64,000 bases of DNA, taken from assembly GCF_001424125.1 (NCBI RefSeq), contig NZ_LMQI01000004.1, forward strand, positions 1 through 64,000. The letters are read 5' to 3'. The notes below the pieces were generated by a model that did no database searches, was not told the DNA's origin, and saw nothing but the letters and a program-made list of their open reading frames with translations. The stretch's first letter is position 1. Each line of letters starts with the position of its first letter. The DNA is from Cellulomonas sp. Leaf395 (GTDB lineage Bacteria > Actinomycetota > Actinomycetes > Actinomycetales > Cellulomonadaceae). Position numbers and translations under genes: made by a program. Positions 33,966 through 41,932 of the stretch are shown here, one piece after another.

Positions 33966-35251
33966 TGGCCTCGCTCCAGTTCGGTCCTCCGACGTCCGAT
34001 GGTCACTGGGTGCCTCCCCTGCCCGACGACCTGCCGCGTTCGCCCACCGGCCGCGTCCCCCAGTGGGTCGTCGACGAGCGGACCGGCGTCACGGTCGACC
34101 CTCAGGTGTGGCGTCCGGACACCTCGGTCTCGTCGACGTGGGAGCCGCGGCCACGTCGGCGTCGCAGGCTCGGGGCCACCGTCGGCATCGCCGCCCTGCT
34201 GGCCGGGTCGTGGTGGCTGACGAGCGGCACCCCGGGTCTGCCCGACGGCGTCGTCTCGTCGTTGCCCGCCGCTCTGGGTCGGGTGACTCGGCCGGAGCCC
34301 ACCGCCGAGGTCCGGGCGCTCGCGGACGCCGCCCACCTGTCGCCCGAGGGCCGCGAGCTGCTCTTCGACGCCCGGACCGAGATCCTCGGCGCGGCGGAGT
34401 TCGCCGGACGGTGCGCCGGTGTCGGGCTCCCGGCGGTCCGCGCGGACGGCGCTGTGGGCTGCTACCTCGGCGTCGAGAACGCGATCATCGCGTACGCACC
34501 CGCGGACGCGCGCCTCCGCGGGTACCTGGTGGAGACGATCGCGCACGAGACGCTGCATGCCGCGTGGGGTCGGCTCGACCCCGCCGAGCAGGCTCGGCTG
34601 TCGGCGCTGCTCGAGACCGTGGCGTCGACGGTGCCGACGGACGACCGCATCCACACGCAGATCGCCGAGTCGGTCGGCGCGCGCCCGGAGAACCGACCGA
34701 CCGAGCTCTTCGCCTACATCGGCACGCAGGTGTGGCGCGACGGTGGCCTCGACCCGGAGCTCGAGGCGGTGTACGCACGGTTCGTCTCGGACCGCGCCGC
34801 CCTCGTGGCCGTGCACACGGGGTGGGCGGGGATGCTCGACGAGATGCTGACTGCGGCCCAGACCGCGTCCGACGCGCTGGTCGCCCAGGAGGAGGCCAAC
34901 GCCGGCGCGCGCGCTCAGCTCACCGCCGACCGCGATTCCCTGGACTTCTACCGCCGGGAGTATCAGTCCAAGGTGGAGGAGGTCGACTCGATGCCGGCCT
35001 CGCAACGTCAGCGGACGCGACTGTCCTGGACGTGGTGGGACGGCACCGTCCTGCCGATGGCTCCGGCGGACCAGACGCTCGCCACGGCGGCCACCCTGCT
35101 GGCTCGCGACGAGGCCGCCCTGCCCGCGCGCGACTCCGCGCTCACGGCCGCCGAAGCAGCTGCTGCGGTGGAGCGCACGCGGGTCGAGGCCCTGATCGCC
35201 GATTACGAGGATCTGAGCCGGGTCCTGGACCCGGGGGCTCAACCCGGGTAG
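33965..35251 (+). CDS. Membrane-anchored zincin-like protein of unknown function
   Basis: A 428-residue protein I do not recognise. The N-terminal 68 residues are cytoplasmic, Pro/Trp-rich and end in a basic cluster. One helix follows at about 69-86 (LGATVGIAALLAGSWWLT). Outside, an HExxH motif HETLH occupies residues 194-198, and a downstream Glu247 (RPTELFAYIG) is a plausible third zinc ligand, a gluzincin-like layout. Residues about 305-360 form a charged helical, coiled-coil-like segment. The start overlaps the glycosyltransferase stop, so the products may act on the same surface molecule. Protease activity is inferred from the motif only. Confidence 0.78.
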   Translation: MASLQFGPPTSDGHWVPPLPDDLPRSPTGRVPQWVVDERTGVTVDPQVWRPDTSVSSTWEPRPRRRRRLGATVGIAALLAGSWWLTSGTPGLPDGVVSSLPAALGRVTRPEPTAEVRALADAAHLSPEGRELLFDARTEILGAAEFAGRCAGVGLPAVRADGAVGCYLGVENAIIAYAPADARLRGYLVETIAHETLHAAWGRLDPAEQARLSALLETVASTVPTDDRIHTQIAESVGARPENRPTELFAYIGTQVWRDGGLDPELEAVYARFVSDRAALVAVHTGWAGMLDEMLTAAQTASDALVAQEEANAGARAQLTADRDSLDFYRREYQSKVEEVDSMPASQRQRTRLSWTWWDGTVLPMAPADQTLATAATLLARDEAALPARDSALTAAEAAAAVERTRVEALIADYEDLSRVLDPGAQPG

Positions 35252-35284
35252 GGCACTGACCTGCAACGTTCGCGACGTCGTCCG

Positions 35285-35303
35285 GACGAGAACACGTCTC
35301 GTC
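35285..35303. terminator. Short hairpin between convergent genes
   Basis: Arms GACGAGA and TCTCGTC pair perfectly around ACACG, midway between the stops of the zincin gene and the TM2 gene. It could serve both strands. There is no T-tract. Confidence 0.45.
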
Positions 35304-35305
35304 GA

Positions 35306-35812
35306 TCAGCCGCGCAGCGGCCTGCCGTGGGCGTCGCGGGCGTACCGGCCTCGGCGGACGGACAGGACCAGCAAGCCCTCGGTGAACCCCCACAGTCCCA
35401 TGGCGAGCGCAGCGAGGCCGAGCGTGAAGAACCCGCCGATCACCGTGATCGCCAGCATCGTCAGACCGCGACGCCAGTAGCCCATGTACATGCGGTGCAG
35501 GCCGAAGGCTCCGAGGAAGACACCGAGCAGCCCGGCGACGACGCGGGACCGGTGCCAGACGATCGGTCGGACCTGCACGCTGACGCGGACGCCCTGCCAC
35601 GGCCACCGACGGGGTGTGCGGACCGGCTCAGCCTCCGGCGCTGCGTCCGGCACGGCGTCCTCGAGGTCGGGCACGGGACCGAGGGGGTAGCGGACCGTCG
35701 CCGAGAGGGGCTGGTACGGCGCATCGGGGGCCCGGAGAGGGCGCCGCGTCACCACCGGGCGCTCGAAGACGTCGTCGTCGAGGACCAGGGGGCGGTCGAT
35801 CGTGTCGGTCAC
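35306..35812 (-). CDS. TM2 domain-containing membrane protein
   Basis: A 168-residue protein. About 95 polar, Pro-rich N-terminal residues precede a TM2 module: VVAGLLGVFLGAFGLHRMYM, GYWRRGLTMLAITVIGGFFT and LAALAMGLWGFTEGLLVLSV, giving two to three helices. The GLHR-YMG turn is the family hallmark. The GTG at 35812 follows GGGAG. The role of bacterial TM2 proteins is unknown; many carry variable soluble tails. Confidence 0.82.
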   Translation of the reverse strand: MTDTIDRPLVLDDDVFERPVVTRRPLRAPDAPYQPLSATVRYPLGPVPDLEDAVPDAAPEAEPVRTPRRWPWQGVRVSVQVRPIVWHRSRVVAGLLGVFLGAFGLHRMYMGYWRRGLTMLAITVIGGFFTLGLAALAMGLWGFTEGLLVLSVRRGRYARDAHGRPLRG

Positions 35813-35965
35813 GGGGACTCCCGTGGGTCGTGCCGCGGGTTGCGGCGGATTGTCCGAGCGTAAGCCAGCGAGGCCAACCCGGCCATGCCGAGCCAGGGTC
35901 CGACCGCTGCGAGCACCTGCGGGTGTTCCTGTACGGCTGCACCCGGCGGCTGTAGCGTTCGCGCG

Positions 35966-36739
35966 ATGCGCCTGAGACAGCTCGTGTGGCGAGCCACGTA
36001 CGAGCTGCTCGGTTCGCGGGTGCGACGCCCCGAGTGGTCGTTCATGAACTACGGCTACGCCGCTCTCTCGGCGGCTAAGCCGCTGGCCCTGGACCCCGCC
36101 GACGAGCCCGACCGGTACTGCATCCAGCTGTACGCGCACGTGCTCGACGGCGTCGACGTGACCGGTGCGGACGTGCTGGAGGTCGGGTCCGGCCGCGGCG
36201 GCGGTGCGTCGTGGATCAGCCGGTCGCTCGGCCCGAGCACGACGACGGGGGTCGACTTCGCGTCGTCGGCGGTCGCCCTGTCCCGCCGCGACCGCACCGG
36301 CCCGGGGCTGCGGTTCGTGCAGGGGGACGCGCAGGCGCTGCCGTTCTCGGACGCGTCGTTCGACGTCGTCGTGAACGTCGAGTCGTCGCACTGCTACGCG
36401 TCGATGGAGACGTTCGTCGCGGAGGTGTATCGCGTCCTGCGACCCGGTGGGTCGTTCGTGTGGGCGGACCTGCGGGGTGCCGACGACGTCGCGACGACCC
36501 GCACGCACCTCACGTCGAGCGGGCTGGTGCCCGTGGCGGAGCGCGACATCACCGCCGAGGTCCTCTCCGCATTGCGGCTCGACGACGCGCGCAAGACCGA
36601 GCTCGTCCGCGAGTGGATCCCCCGGCCGTTCCAGCGTGCGCTCCGCCCGTTCGCCGGGTTGGAAGGCACCCGCAACCCCGAGGGCTTCGCCGCCGGGACG
36701 CTCCGCTACCTGAGCGCCCGCCTGGAGCGTGTGGCCTAG
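35966..36739 (+). CDS. Class I SAM methyltransferase (phthiotriol-methyltransferase-like)
   Basis: A 257-residue methyltransferase. Motif I is VLEVGSGRGGGASWISRSLG, motif II is TTTGVDFASSAVALSRR, and then FVQGDAQALPFSDASFDVVV and VLRPGGSFVWADLRG. The start (YELLGSRVRRPEWSFMNYGYA) and the SSHCYASMETFVAEVYRVL block resemble mycobacterial phthiotriol/phenolphthiotriol O-methyltransferases. A lipid or polyketide acceptor is therefore plausible. TAGCGT lies seven bases before the ATG. Its stop codon shares bases with the stop of the opposing glutaminase gene. Confidence 0.85.
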   Translation: MRLRQLVWRATYELLGSRVRRPEWSFMNYGYAALSAAKPLALDPADEPDRYCIQLYAHVLDGVDVTGADVLEVGSGRGGGASWISRSLGPSTTTGVDFASSAVALSRRDRTGPGLRFVQGDAQALPFSDASFDVVVNVESSHCYASMETFVAEVYRVLRPGGSFVWADLRGADDVATTRTHLTSSGLVPVAERDITAEVLSALRLDDARKTELVREWIPRPFQRALRPFAGLEGTRNPEGFAAGTLRYLSARLERVA

Positions 36740-37728
36740 CCCGCCTCCGGGCGGGACGCGAACAGGTTCAGCCCCAGCGCGCCCGACAGGTAGCGGGTGG
36801 CCCGCGCGCCACGGACGCTGTTGCCGGCCGCGTCGAGCCGCGGCGAGAAGGTGGCGAGGCTCCCCTTGCCGGGTGCGACGGTCACGATCCCGCCGGACAC
36901 CCCGCTCTTGCCGGGCAGCCCGATGCTGAACAGCCACTCGCCGGAGCGTTCGTACAGGCCGCTGGTGGCGAGCGCGGCGAGAACGTACCGGCAGACGGAC
37001 GCGTCAACGACGCGCTCGGCGGTGACCGGGTTGACACCGCCGTCGGCCAAGGTGGCGCCCATGACGGCCAGGTCCGTCGCGGAGATGAGCAGGGAGCACT
37101 GCCGCGTGTAGACGTCGGTTGTCTCGAGCGGGTCGTGGGCGATGCGGCCGTAGCTCTCCAGCAGGCGGGCGATGGCCTGGTTACGGCGGTTGTGAGCCGC
37201 CTCCGACGCGTACACGTCGTCGTCGAGCGCCAGGGGCCGGCCCGCGAACGCCGACAGGCCGGCCTGCACGAACGCCCACTTGTCCTCGGCGGTCGAGCCC
37301 GGGACGAGGGCCGTGGTGGCGAGGGCGCCGGCGTTGACCAGCGGGTTCATCGGGCTGCCCCCGTTGAGCTCCAGGGCCATCACCGAGTTGAACGGGAGAC
37401 CGGTGTTGTTCACCCCGACCTGCCGGAGCACGGCCTCGGGGCCGAGCGCGTCGCACACCAGCGCGAACACGAACGCCTTGGACACGGACTGGATCGAGAA
37501 CTCGTGCAAGGCGTCGCCGACGCTGTGGGAGGCGCCCGTCACCGAGACGATGCTCAGACCGAAGAGCGCCGGGTCGGCCTCGGCGAGCGCCGGGATGTAG
37601 TCCGCGACCGCGCCGTCGTCCACCCCCACGAACCGGTCGTACGCGTCCTGCATCAGCTGGACGACCAGCTCCTCGCGGGGCAGCGAGCCGGTGGAGATCA
37701 GGTCGAGTTCGTTGACGTCGTCGCTCAC
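36736..37728 (-). CDS. glsA: Glutaminase A (serine-dependent)
   Basis: A 330-residue class A glutaminase that converts glutamine to glutamate and ammonia. The catalytic Ser-Lys pair is in FSIQSVSKAFVFAL. Substrate-site blocks are GLPFNSVMALELNGGSPMNP and LVNAGALATTALV, then YTRQCSLLISATDLAVMGAT, and the Gly/Ser region LPGKSGVSGGIVTVAPGKGS. The length equals the standard single domain with no STAS or ankyrin extension. The GTG at 37728 is six bases after CACACT. It is divergent from the pentapeptide-DinB gene across 39 bases. Confidence 0.93.
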   Translation of the reverse strand: MSDDVNELDLISTGSLPREELVVQLMQDAYDRFVGVDDGAVADYIPALAEADPALFGLSIVSVTGASHSVGDALHEFSIQSVSKAFVFALVCDALGPEAVLRQVGVNNTGLPFNSVMALELNGGSPMNPLVNAGALATTALVPGSTAEDKWAFVQAGLSAFAGRPLALDDDVYASEAAHNRRNQAIARLLESYGRIAHDPLETTDVYTRQCSLLISATDLAVMGATLADGGVNPVTAERVVDASVCRYVLAALATSGLYERSGEWLFSIGLPGKSGVSGGIVTVAPGKGSLATFSPRLDAAGNSVRGARATRYLSGALGLNLFASRPEAG

Positions 37729-37767
37729 CACGTCAGTGTGTCGGACGCCGGTCCTAACCTGGGCGAC

Positions 37768-38556
37768 ATGAGCGGCGGCGACCTGACCGACATGCGCGGC
37801 GCCCGGTTCGAGGACGCGGACCTGCACGGCGCGGTGTTCACGATGGCGGACCTCACCGGCTCGCGGTTCAGGGCGGTCGGGTTCCATGGCGTCGTCATGC
37901 GGGGCGTGGAGATCTCGGACACGACGATCGACGGCGACATCGAGGGGCTGGTCATCAACGGGGTCGACGTCGGCCCGCTCGTCGAGGCCGAGCTGGACCG
38001 CCGGAACCCGGACCGGGTGCTGTTCCGGCCGACCACCGCCGACGGGTACCGGCAGGCGTGGGACGTGAACGAGCGGCTCTGGGCCACGACGGTGGACCGC
38101 GCCCGACGGCTACCGCCGGAACGGCTGCACGAGTCGGTCGACGAGGAGTGGTCGTTCATCGAGACCCTGCGCCACCTGGCGTTCGCCAGCGAGTCGTGGG
38201 TCGGCCGGACCATCCTGGGCGACCCGACGCCGTGGCACCCCCTGTCTCTGCCGTGGGACGAGATGCGACCCCGGGAGGGAGTCCCGCGCGACCGCGACGC
38301 CCGGCCGTCGCTCGACGAGGCCCTCGCCCTGCGGCTCGAGGCGATGGCGCTGGTCAGGCAGGTGGTCGACGCGCTGACCGACGACCAGCTCGACACCCGG
38401 ACGGAACCTTTGGTCGGGCCGGGGTGGCCCGACGAGGGCGAGACGTTCCCGGTCAGCCTGTGCCTGCGAATCGTGCTCAACGAGGAGTGGTGCCACCGCA
38501 CCTACGCGGAGCGCGACCTGGCGCAGCTCGAAGCACGCGGTTCGAGAACACGGTGA
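37768..38556 (+). CDS. Pentapeptide-repeat plus DinB-fold fusion protein
   Basis: A 262-residue protein. Residues 1-50 form pentapeptide-like repeats (MRGARFEDADLHGAVFTMAD, LTGSRFRAVGFHGVV). From about residue 90 a DinB-like four-helix bundle follows (ERLHESVDEEWSFIETLRHL, LRIVLNEEWCHRTYAERDLA), with histidines at H-x(n)-H-x3 spacing suited to a metal site. DinB proteins include mycothiol- and bacillithiol-dependent transferases. TAACCT is seven bases before the ATG. The same fusion is, from memory, seen in other actinobacteria without assigned function. Confidence 0.85.
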   Translation: MSGGDLTDMRGARFEDADLHGAVFTMADLTGSRFRAVGFHGVVMRGVEISDTTIDGDIEGLVINGVDVGPLVEAELDRRNPDRVLFRPTTADGYRQAWDVNERLWATTVDRARRLPPERLHESVDEEWSFIETLRHLAFASESWVGRTILGDPTPWHPLSLPWDEMRPREGVPRDRDARPSLDEALALRLEAMALVRQVVDALTDDQLDTRTEPLVGPGWPDEGETFPVSLCLRIVLNEEWCHRTYAERDLAQLEARGSRTR

Positions 38557-38716
38557 TGACGCCGCGGCCACGGCGGGCCCTCGGCGGGGACGTCGGTGAG
38601 CCGGTGCAACAGCCGCTCCATCCGGAGCACCTGGTCTCGTCGTAGTGGTGCAGGGTCCGCACGGTCAGCCCGGACACGTCGGCGAGCTCGCCCACCCGCC
38701 ACCCGGCATCGGCCAT
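38557..38716 (-). pseudogene. Destroyed MerR/TipA-type regulator gene
   Basis: The first 27 codons are a normal MerR start (WRVGELADVSGLTVRTLHHY followed by DE). The sequence then shifts frame into a different part (VLRMERLLHRLTDVPAEG), so most of the DNA-binding wing, the dimerisation helix and any effector domain are gone. The ATG lies three bases after the stop of the VOC gene, so it was the second gene of that operon. A textbook MerR-type promoter still drives the operon (39157-39187). Confidence 0.78.
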
Positions 38717-38719
38717 CGC

Positions 38720-39109
38720 TCAGCGCTGCGGCGAGTGGATGGCCCAGCGGTGGCCGAACGGGTCCACCAGCCAGCCGCGCTTCTCGTCCCCCTGGTCCGA
38801 CGGCTCCCGGTCGGCGGTCGCGCCGGCGGCGAGCGCGGCCGCGTAGACCGCGTCAGCGTCCTCCACCCCGAGCACGAGCGCCGACGTGCTGTGCCCCAGC
38901 GTCGCGGGGGCGTAGGCGCCGTAGTCGTGGAACTCGTCGGACAGGTAGAACGGGTCATTGCCGATCGTGAGGGCGACGAAGCCGATCTTGCCGTCGGTCT
39001 CATCGCGCTCCGACTCCTGCGTGTTCTCCTGCGCGCCGAACGCCGCGGCGTAGAACGCGATCGCTGCGGTGGCGTCGTGGACCGTCAGGTACGGGACCAG
39101 GTTGGTCAT
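38720..39109 (-). CDS. VOC superfamily protein (PhnB/YdeI type)
   Basis: A 129-residue glyoxalase-fold protein: MTNLVPYLTVHDATAAIAFY, AAAFGAQENTQESERDETDG, FVALTIGNDPFYLSDEF, and the end RGWLVDPFGHRWAIHSPQR. The DPFGHRWAIHS end is the hallmark of the PhnB-like branch. The ATG at 39109 is taken because the frame upstream is not conserved. It is controlled by a MerR-type promoter and formerly preceded a merR gene. Confidence 0.87.
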   Translation of the reverse strand: MTNLVPYLTVHDATAAIAFYAAAFGAQENTQESERDETDGKIGFVALTIGNDPFYLSDEFHDYGAYAPATLGHSTSALVLGVEDADAVYAAALAAGATADREPSDQGDEKRGWLVDPFGHRWAIHSPQR

Positions 39110-39156
39110 GCTCGCTCCTCGACTCGTGCGGCGCACCGTCGCCGCCGCTGCGCCCG

Positions 39157-39187
39157 ACGCTAGGCCCTCACGTCACGTGAGGTGCAA
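39157..39187 (-). promoter_or_regulatory. MerR-type promoter with 19-bp spacer and central palindrome
   Basis: On the minus strand there is TTGCAC (-35) and TAGCGT (-10), separated by 19 bases. That over-long spacer is the mark of MerR-activated promoters. The spacer holds an inverted repeat, arms CCTCACGT and ACGTGAGG, at 39166-39182 with one central base. It drives the VOC gene. Confidence 0.88.
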
Positions 39188-39259
39188 GCCCTGTCCGGGA
39201 CCACAACGACTCGGCGATGCCTGCGAAGGCTCCGGCACACCGTCACCACGCTCCGCCGA

Positions 39260-40090
39260 TCACGGTGCGGTAGGCGCTCCGGAGGGGCGGGTGGCCACGG
39301 TGATCAGGTGCGAGCTGAGGCCGAGCAGGGTGGGTTCCGCCTCGATCACGCGAGCCGCGTCGAGCACCACCTCGCGCCGGTCGTCGTCGTCGTCGAGCGC
39401 GGACGCCAGGGGCTTGATCCAGTGGGCCATCCCCTCGACGCCGACGGTCTCCCGCACGACGAGCCCGGCCTCGGTCGCCTCCGCGGGGAGCTCCTCGGGC
39501 CGATGGAAGTAGGCAGTCGTGAACCATCGGGGGTCGCCGGTGGGGTTCTCGTGCACCCCCGTCGCCAGGTCCTGCGCGACGATGGCCCGGAACGCGGGGT
39601 CGAACAGGGCGGACTGCGCGAGCCCGTCGAACAGGGACGTGAACCGGTTGATCGCCATCGCGATGACGACACCGCCGGGCACGACGACCCGGAGCGCCTC
39701 CCGCCAGGCGGCCAGACGGTCGGCGCGGTCGGTCAGGTGATACAGCGGACCCAGCAGGAGGACGGCGTCGACGGACGCGTCGGGCACCGGGAGCGCCCGG
39801 GCGTCGCCGACGGTCGCGGTGAACCGCTCGTGGCCGCCGAGACGCGCGTCGGCCCGACTCACATGGCTCGGCAGCAGGTCGACCAGGTGCACGGTGTGCC
39901 CGTCGTCGAGGAGCCACTCGGCATGGACGCCGGTGGCCCCACCGACGTCGAGAACCCGAACGGCGGGCGGCACGTGCCGTCGGACGATCTCCTGCACCCG
40001 CGCGAGCTCCAGCCGGCCGAGGCCCTGGCGCAGGCGCTGGTCCTCGTCGTAGGCGGTGTCGTAGTGGTGGTGGATCGGGGCCTCGTCCAT
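39260..40090 (-). CDS. Class I SAM-dependent methyltransferase
   Basis: A 276-residue enzyme. Motif I is VRVLDVGGATGVHAEWLLDD, motif II is VHLVDLLPSHVSRA, then ATVGDARALPVPDASVDAVL, LLLGPLYHL and ALRVVVPGGVVIAMAINRF. A helical cap of about 90 residues follows. The ATG at 40090 (MDEAPIHHHYDTAYDEDQRL) matches the common N-terminal Y-D motif of this group. The acceptor is unknown. Confidence 0.85.
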   Translation of the reverse strand: MDEAPIHHHYDTAYDEDQRLRQGLGRLELARVQEIVRRHVPPAVRVLDVGGATGVHAEWLLDDGHTVHLVDLLPSHVSRADARLGGHERFTATVGDARALPVPDASVDAVLLLGPLYHLTDRADRLAAWREALRVVVPGGVVIAMAINRFTSLFDGLAQSALFDPAFRAIVAQDLATGVHENPTGDPRWFTTAYFHRPEELPAEATEAGLVVRETVGVEGMAHWIKPLASALDDDDDRREVVLDAARVIEAEPTLLGLSSHLITVATRPSGAPTAP

Positions 40091-40169
40091 CGAGACAACG
40101 TAGGGCGCCGATCGTCGTCGGACGAAGGCATTGTTGATCGCGACGACCAGCACGGTCACGAGCACTCGG

Positions 40170-41018
40170 TCATGCGGTGACCGTACCGACGGCCTCCCGC
40201 CCCCAGCGCCTGTAGACGACGATCGCGGTCAGCACCAGGAGCGGCAGCATCACGAGGCCCTCGGGCCGTGCGCCGAACACGAGAGGGGTGTCGATTGCGA
40301 CCACGTCGGCGGCCAGCAGTGGCCACGCCACGGCGTTGGCCATGCCGTGCCCGAGGACCGCGGGCCACACGCTCCCGGTGCGGTCGCGGGCGACGCCCCA
40401 GATGACGGCCATCGCCAGGACCGCGACCGAGAACAGGGGGATCTGGAGCGCCGGCGGGACCTCGGTGTAGCCGTCGCCGTACGCGACGATGTACGGCACG
40501 TGCCACACGGCCCACAGCCCGCCGACCGCGAGGTGCCGCCGCAGCGCGGGGACGCCGAGCGCGGCGAGCCGGGGCTCCAGGTACCCCCGCCAGCCGAGCT
40601 CCTCGAACGCCGCGAACGTCAGACGGGCAGCGAGCCCCGTGGCGAACAGGACGGCGAACCGCTCGGCGGCTCCCGGCGCCAGGTGGACGTCACCGGTGAG
40701 CACGCCGAGCGCGACCGGGACGAGGAAGAGCACGGGGAAGAGCAGCAGCGCCACCGCGTACCAGCCGCGCTCGCGGCCGAGGCGCAGTCCCGCGTCGGTC
40801 CAGCCCTCCCGCCCGATCGTGCGCAGGCCGACGGCCATGAGGAGGGGGCTCAGGACGAACAGCAGGGCGCCGGCGCTGGTCCCGGGGTCGTCCGACGATG
40901 CCATGACCAGGCCGCCGAGCGTGGCGAGGACGAGGACGCCGACGGCGTAGATCAGCACGCCACGACGGCTCGCCGGTCGGTGGGTGCGAGTGCGGGGTGC
41001 AGCGTCGGTGGTGGTCAT
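40170..41018 (-). CDS. CPBP family intramembrane metalloprotease
   Basis: A 282-residue polytopic protein of the Abi/Rce1 type. The glutamate motif is AAFEELGWRGYLEPRL (EExxxR), the second motif is WHVPYIVAYG, and the third His is in GHGMANAVAWPL. About eight hydrophobic helices surround them. Bacterial members often confer bacteriocin immunity or process small membrane proteins. The ATG follows GAAGGAG. The gene is 67 bases after the padR stop on the same strand, so the two form an operon controlled by PadR. Confidence 0.88.
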   Translation of the reverse strand: MTTTDAAPRTRTHRPASRRGVLIYAVGVLVLATLGGLVMASSDDPGTSAGALLFVLSPLLMAVGLRTIGREGWTDAGLRLGRERGWYAVALLLFPVLFLVPVALGVLTGDVHLAPGAAERFAVLFATGLAARLTFAAFEELGWRGYLEPRLAALGVPALRRHLAVGGLWAVWHVPYIVAYGDGYTEVPPALQIPLFSVAVLAMAVIWGVARDRTGSVWPAVLGHGMANAVAWPLLAADVVAIDTPLVFGARPEGLVMLPLLVLTAIVVYRRWGREAVGTVTA

Positions 41019-41085
41019 GCTGAGCTCCTTCGGGCGTGAGGTATCGCCCGGCCGCCGGGTGGCGGTCGGTTCTCGCGGTGGTCGG

Positions 41086-41619
41086 TCAGTCGGTCAGCTG
41101 TGCGAGCAGGTCCTCGGCCCACTCGAGCTCGGCGCGCGCGTGCACGAGCCCGTTGGCGAGGGTGGCGAGGCGCAGGCGCACCTCGAGGTCAGGGTGCGCG
41201 ACCGCCTGGGTCGCACCGTCCCGGGTCTGTTCCAGGACGGCGGCGAGCTCGCGGGCCTCCTCGGCGCGCTCCTGGAGCACCGCACGGACACGGTCGGTGC
41301 CGAGCCGGCCGACGAAGAAGAGCCGCACCAGGAACACCTCCCGCGACGGCACGTACTCGACCGGCGCCGAGAGCCAGGAGTCGAGCTCCGCCAGCCCGGA
41401 GGCGGTGATGGAGTGCTCACGCCGGTCCGGCTTGCCCTCCTGCGGGATGGTCCGCACGGAGACCAGGTCGTCCGCCGCCAGGTGGCCCAGGGTGCGGTAG
41501 ATCTGCGCCTGGTCGGCGGGCCAGAAGTGCGCGACCGACTCCTCCATGTGCTTGCGCAGGTCGTAGCCCGTCATCGGGGCGATCGAGAGGAACCCGAGGA
41601 CGGCGTGCTTCAGCGACAT
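41086..41619 (-). CDS. PadR family transcriptional regulator
   Basis: A 177-residue PadR protein. The winged helix is MSLKHAVLGFLSIAPMTGYD, LRKHMEESVAHFWPADQAQI and YRTLGHLAADDLVSVRTI. The C-terminal domain of the Vir type follows (LVRLFFVGRLGTDRVRAVLQ). It heads the operon with the CPBP protease gene. The promoter TTGTCG, 18 bases, TATGGT and a near-palindrome at 41629-41648 lie upstream, so it is probably autoregulated. Confidence 0.9.
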   Translation of the reverse strand: MSLKHAVLGFLSIAPMTGYDLRKHMEESVAHFWPADQAQIYRTLGHLAADDLVSVRTIPQEGKPDRREHSITASGLAELDSWLSAPVEYVPSREVFLVRLFFVGRLGTDRVRAVLQERAEEARELAAVLEQTRDGATQAVAHPDLEVRLRLATLANGLVHARAELEWAEDLLAQLTD

Positions 41620-41628
41620 GACTCGACC

Positions 41629-41648
41629 ATAGAGGATGTGTCATCTAT
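41629..41648. promoter_or_regulatory. PadR operator candidate
   Basis: Arms ATAGAGGA and TCATCTAT (7 of 8 paired) surround TGTG. The element lies between the -35 TTGTCG and -10 TATGGT of the padR promoter, ideally placed for repression. Confidence 0.6.
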
Positions 41649-41699
41649 ACGACAAGTCCTATATGACGGTCTCACCATCTGGAAACTTTCTGTTCACTG

Positions 41700-41728
41700 T
41701 TGTCACCCCCCGGCATCACTGGCATGGT
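41700..41728 (+). promoter_or_regulatory. Promoter for the leader peptide / sulfonate operon
   Basis: TTGTCA (41700-41705), a 17-base spacer, and CATGGT (41723-41728). The start of transcription would fall about at the ATG of the leader peptide (41737), which makes the message leaderless. Confidence 0.65.
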
Positions 41729-41736
41729 CCGGCGCC

Positions 41737-41826
41737 ATGTCCACGAGTCACGTGACCGACCGCGCAGCGCTGCTGCGTCTCGTCGTCGACCCGTCGACCA
41801 GCGGTGCCTGTCAGCCCTGTCGCTGA
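41737..41826 (+). CDS. 29-residue cysteine-containing leader peptide
   Basis: An ATG-initiated frame beginning MSTSHVTDRAALLRLVVDPS and ending GACQPCR before the stop, with two Cys codons in the last five positions. Actinobacterial sulfur-assimilation operons often start with such putative leader peptides, and in mycobacteria leaderless Cys-rich upstream frames sense cysteine by translational attenuation. Here it precedes a sulfonate-type ABC transporter by 106 bases. Slow reading of the two Cys codons during sulfur starvation would be expected to expose the downstream ribosome site. The role is inferred; the reading frame and promoter spacing are seen. Confidence 0.72.
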   Translation: MSTSHVTDRAALLRLVVDPSTSGACQPCR

Positions 41827-41932
41827 CCCCAGGCCTTCACCGCACGACCCCGACGCTCCGGGGACCTGACCTCCTGCCGTGGTGCCTCGCCATGCCCACG
41901 ACTACTTCGCCATGCCATCGAAAGGCTCAACC

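Noticed and set aside
36211..37767. Very long plus-strand open frame running through the glutaminase region
   Set aside because: It is the antisense shadow of glutaminase; only the part from 37768 encodes recognisable domains.
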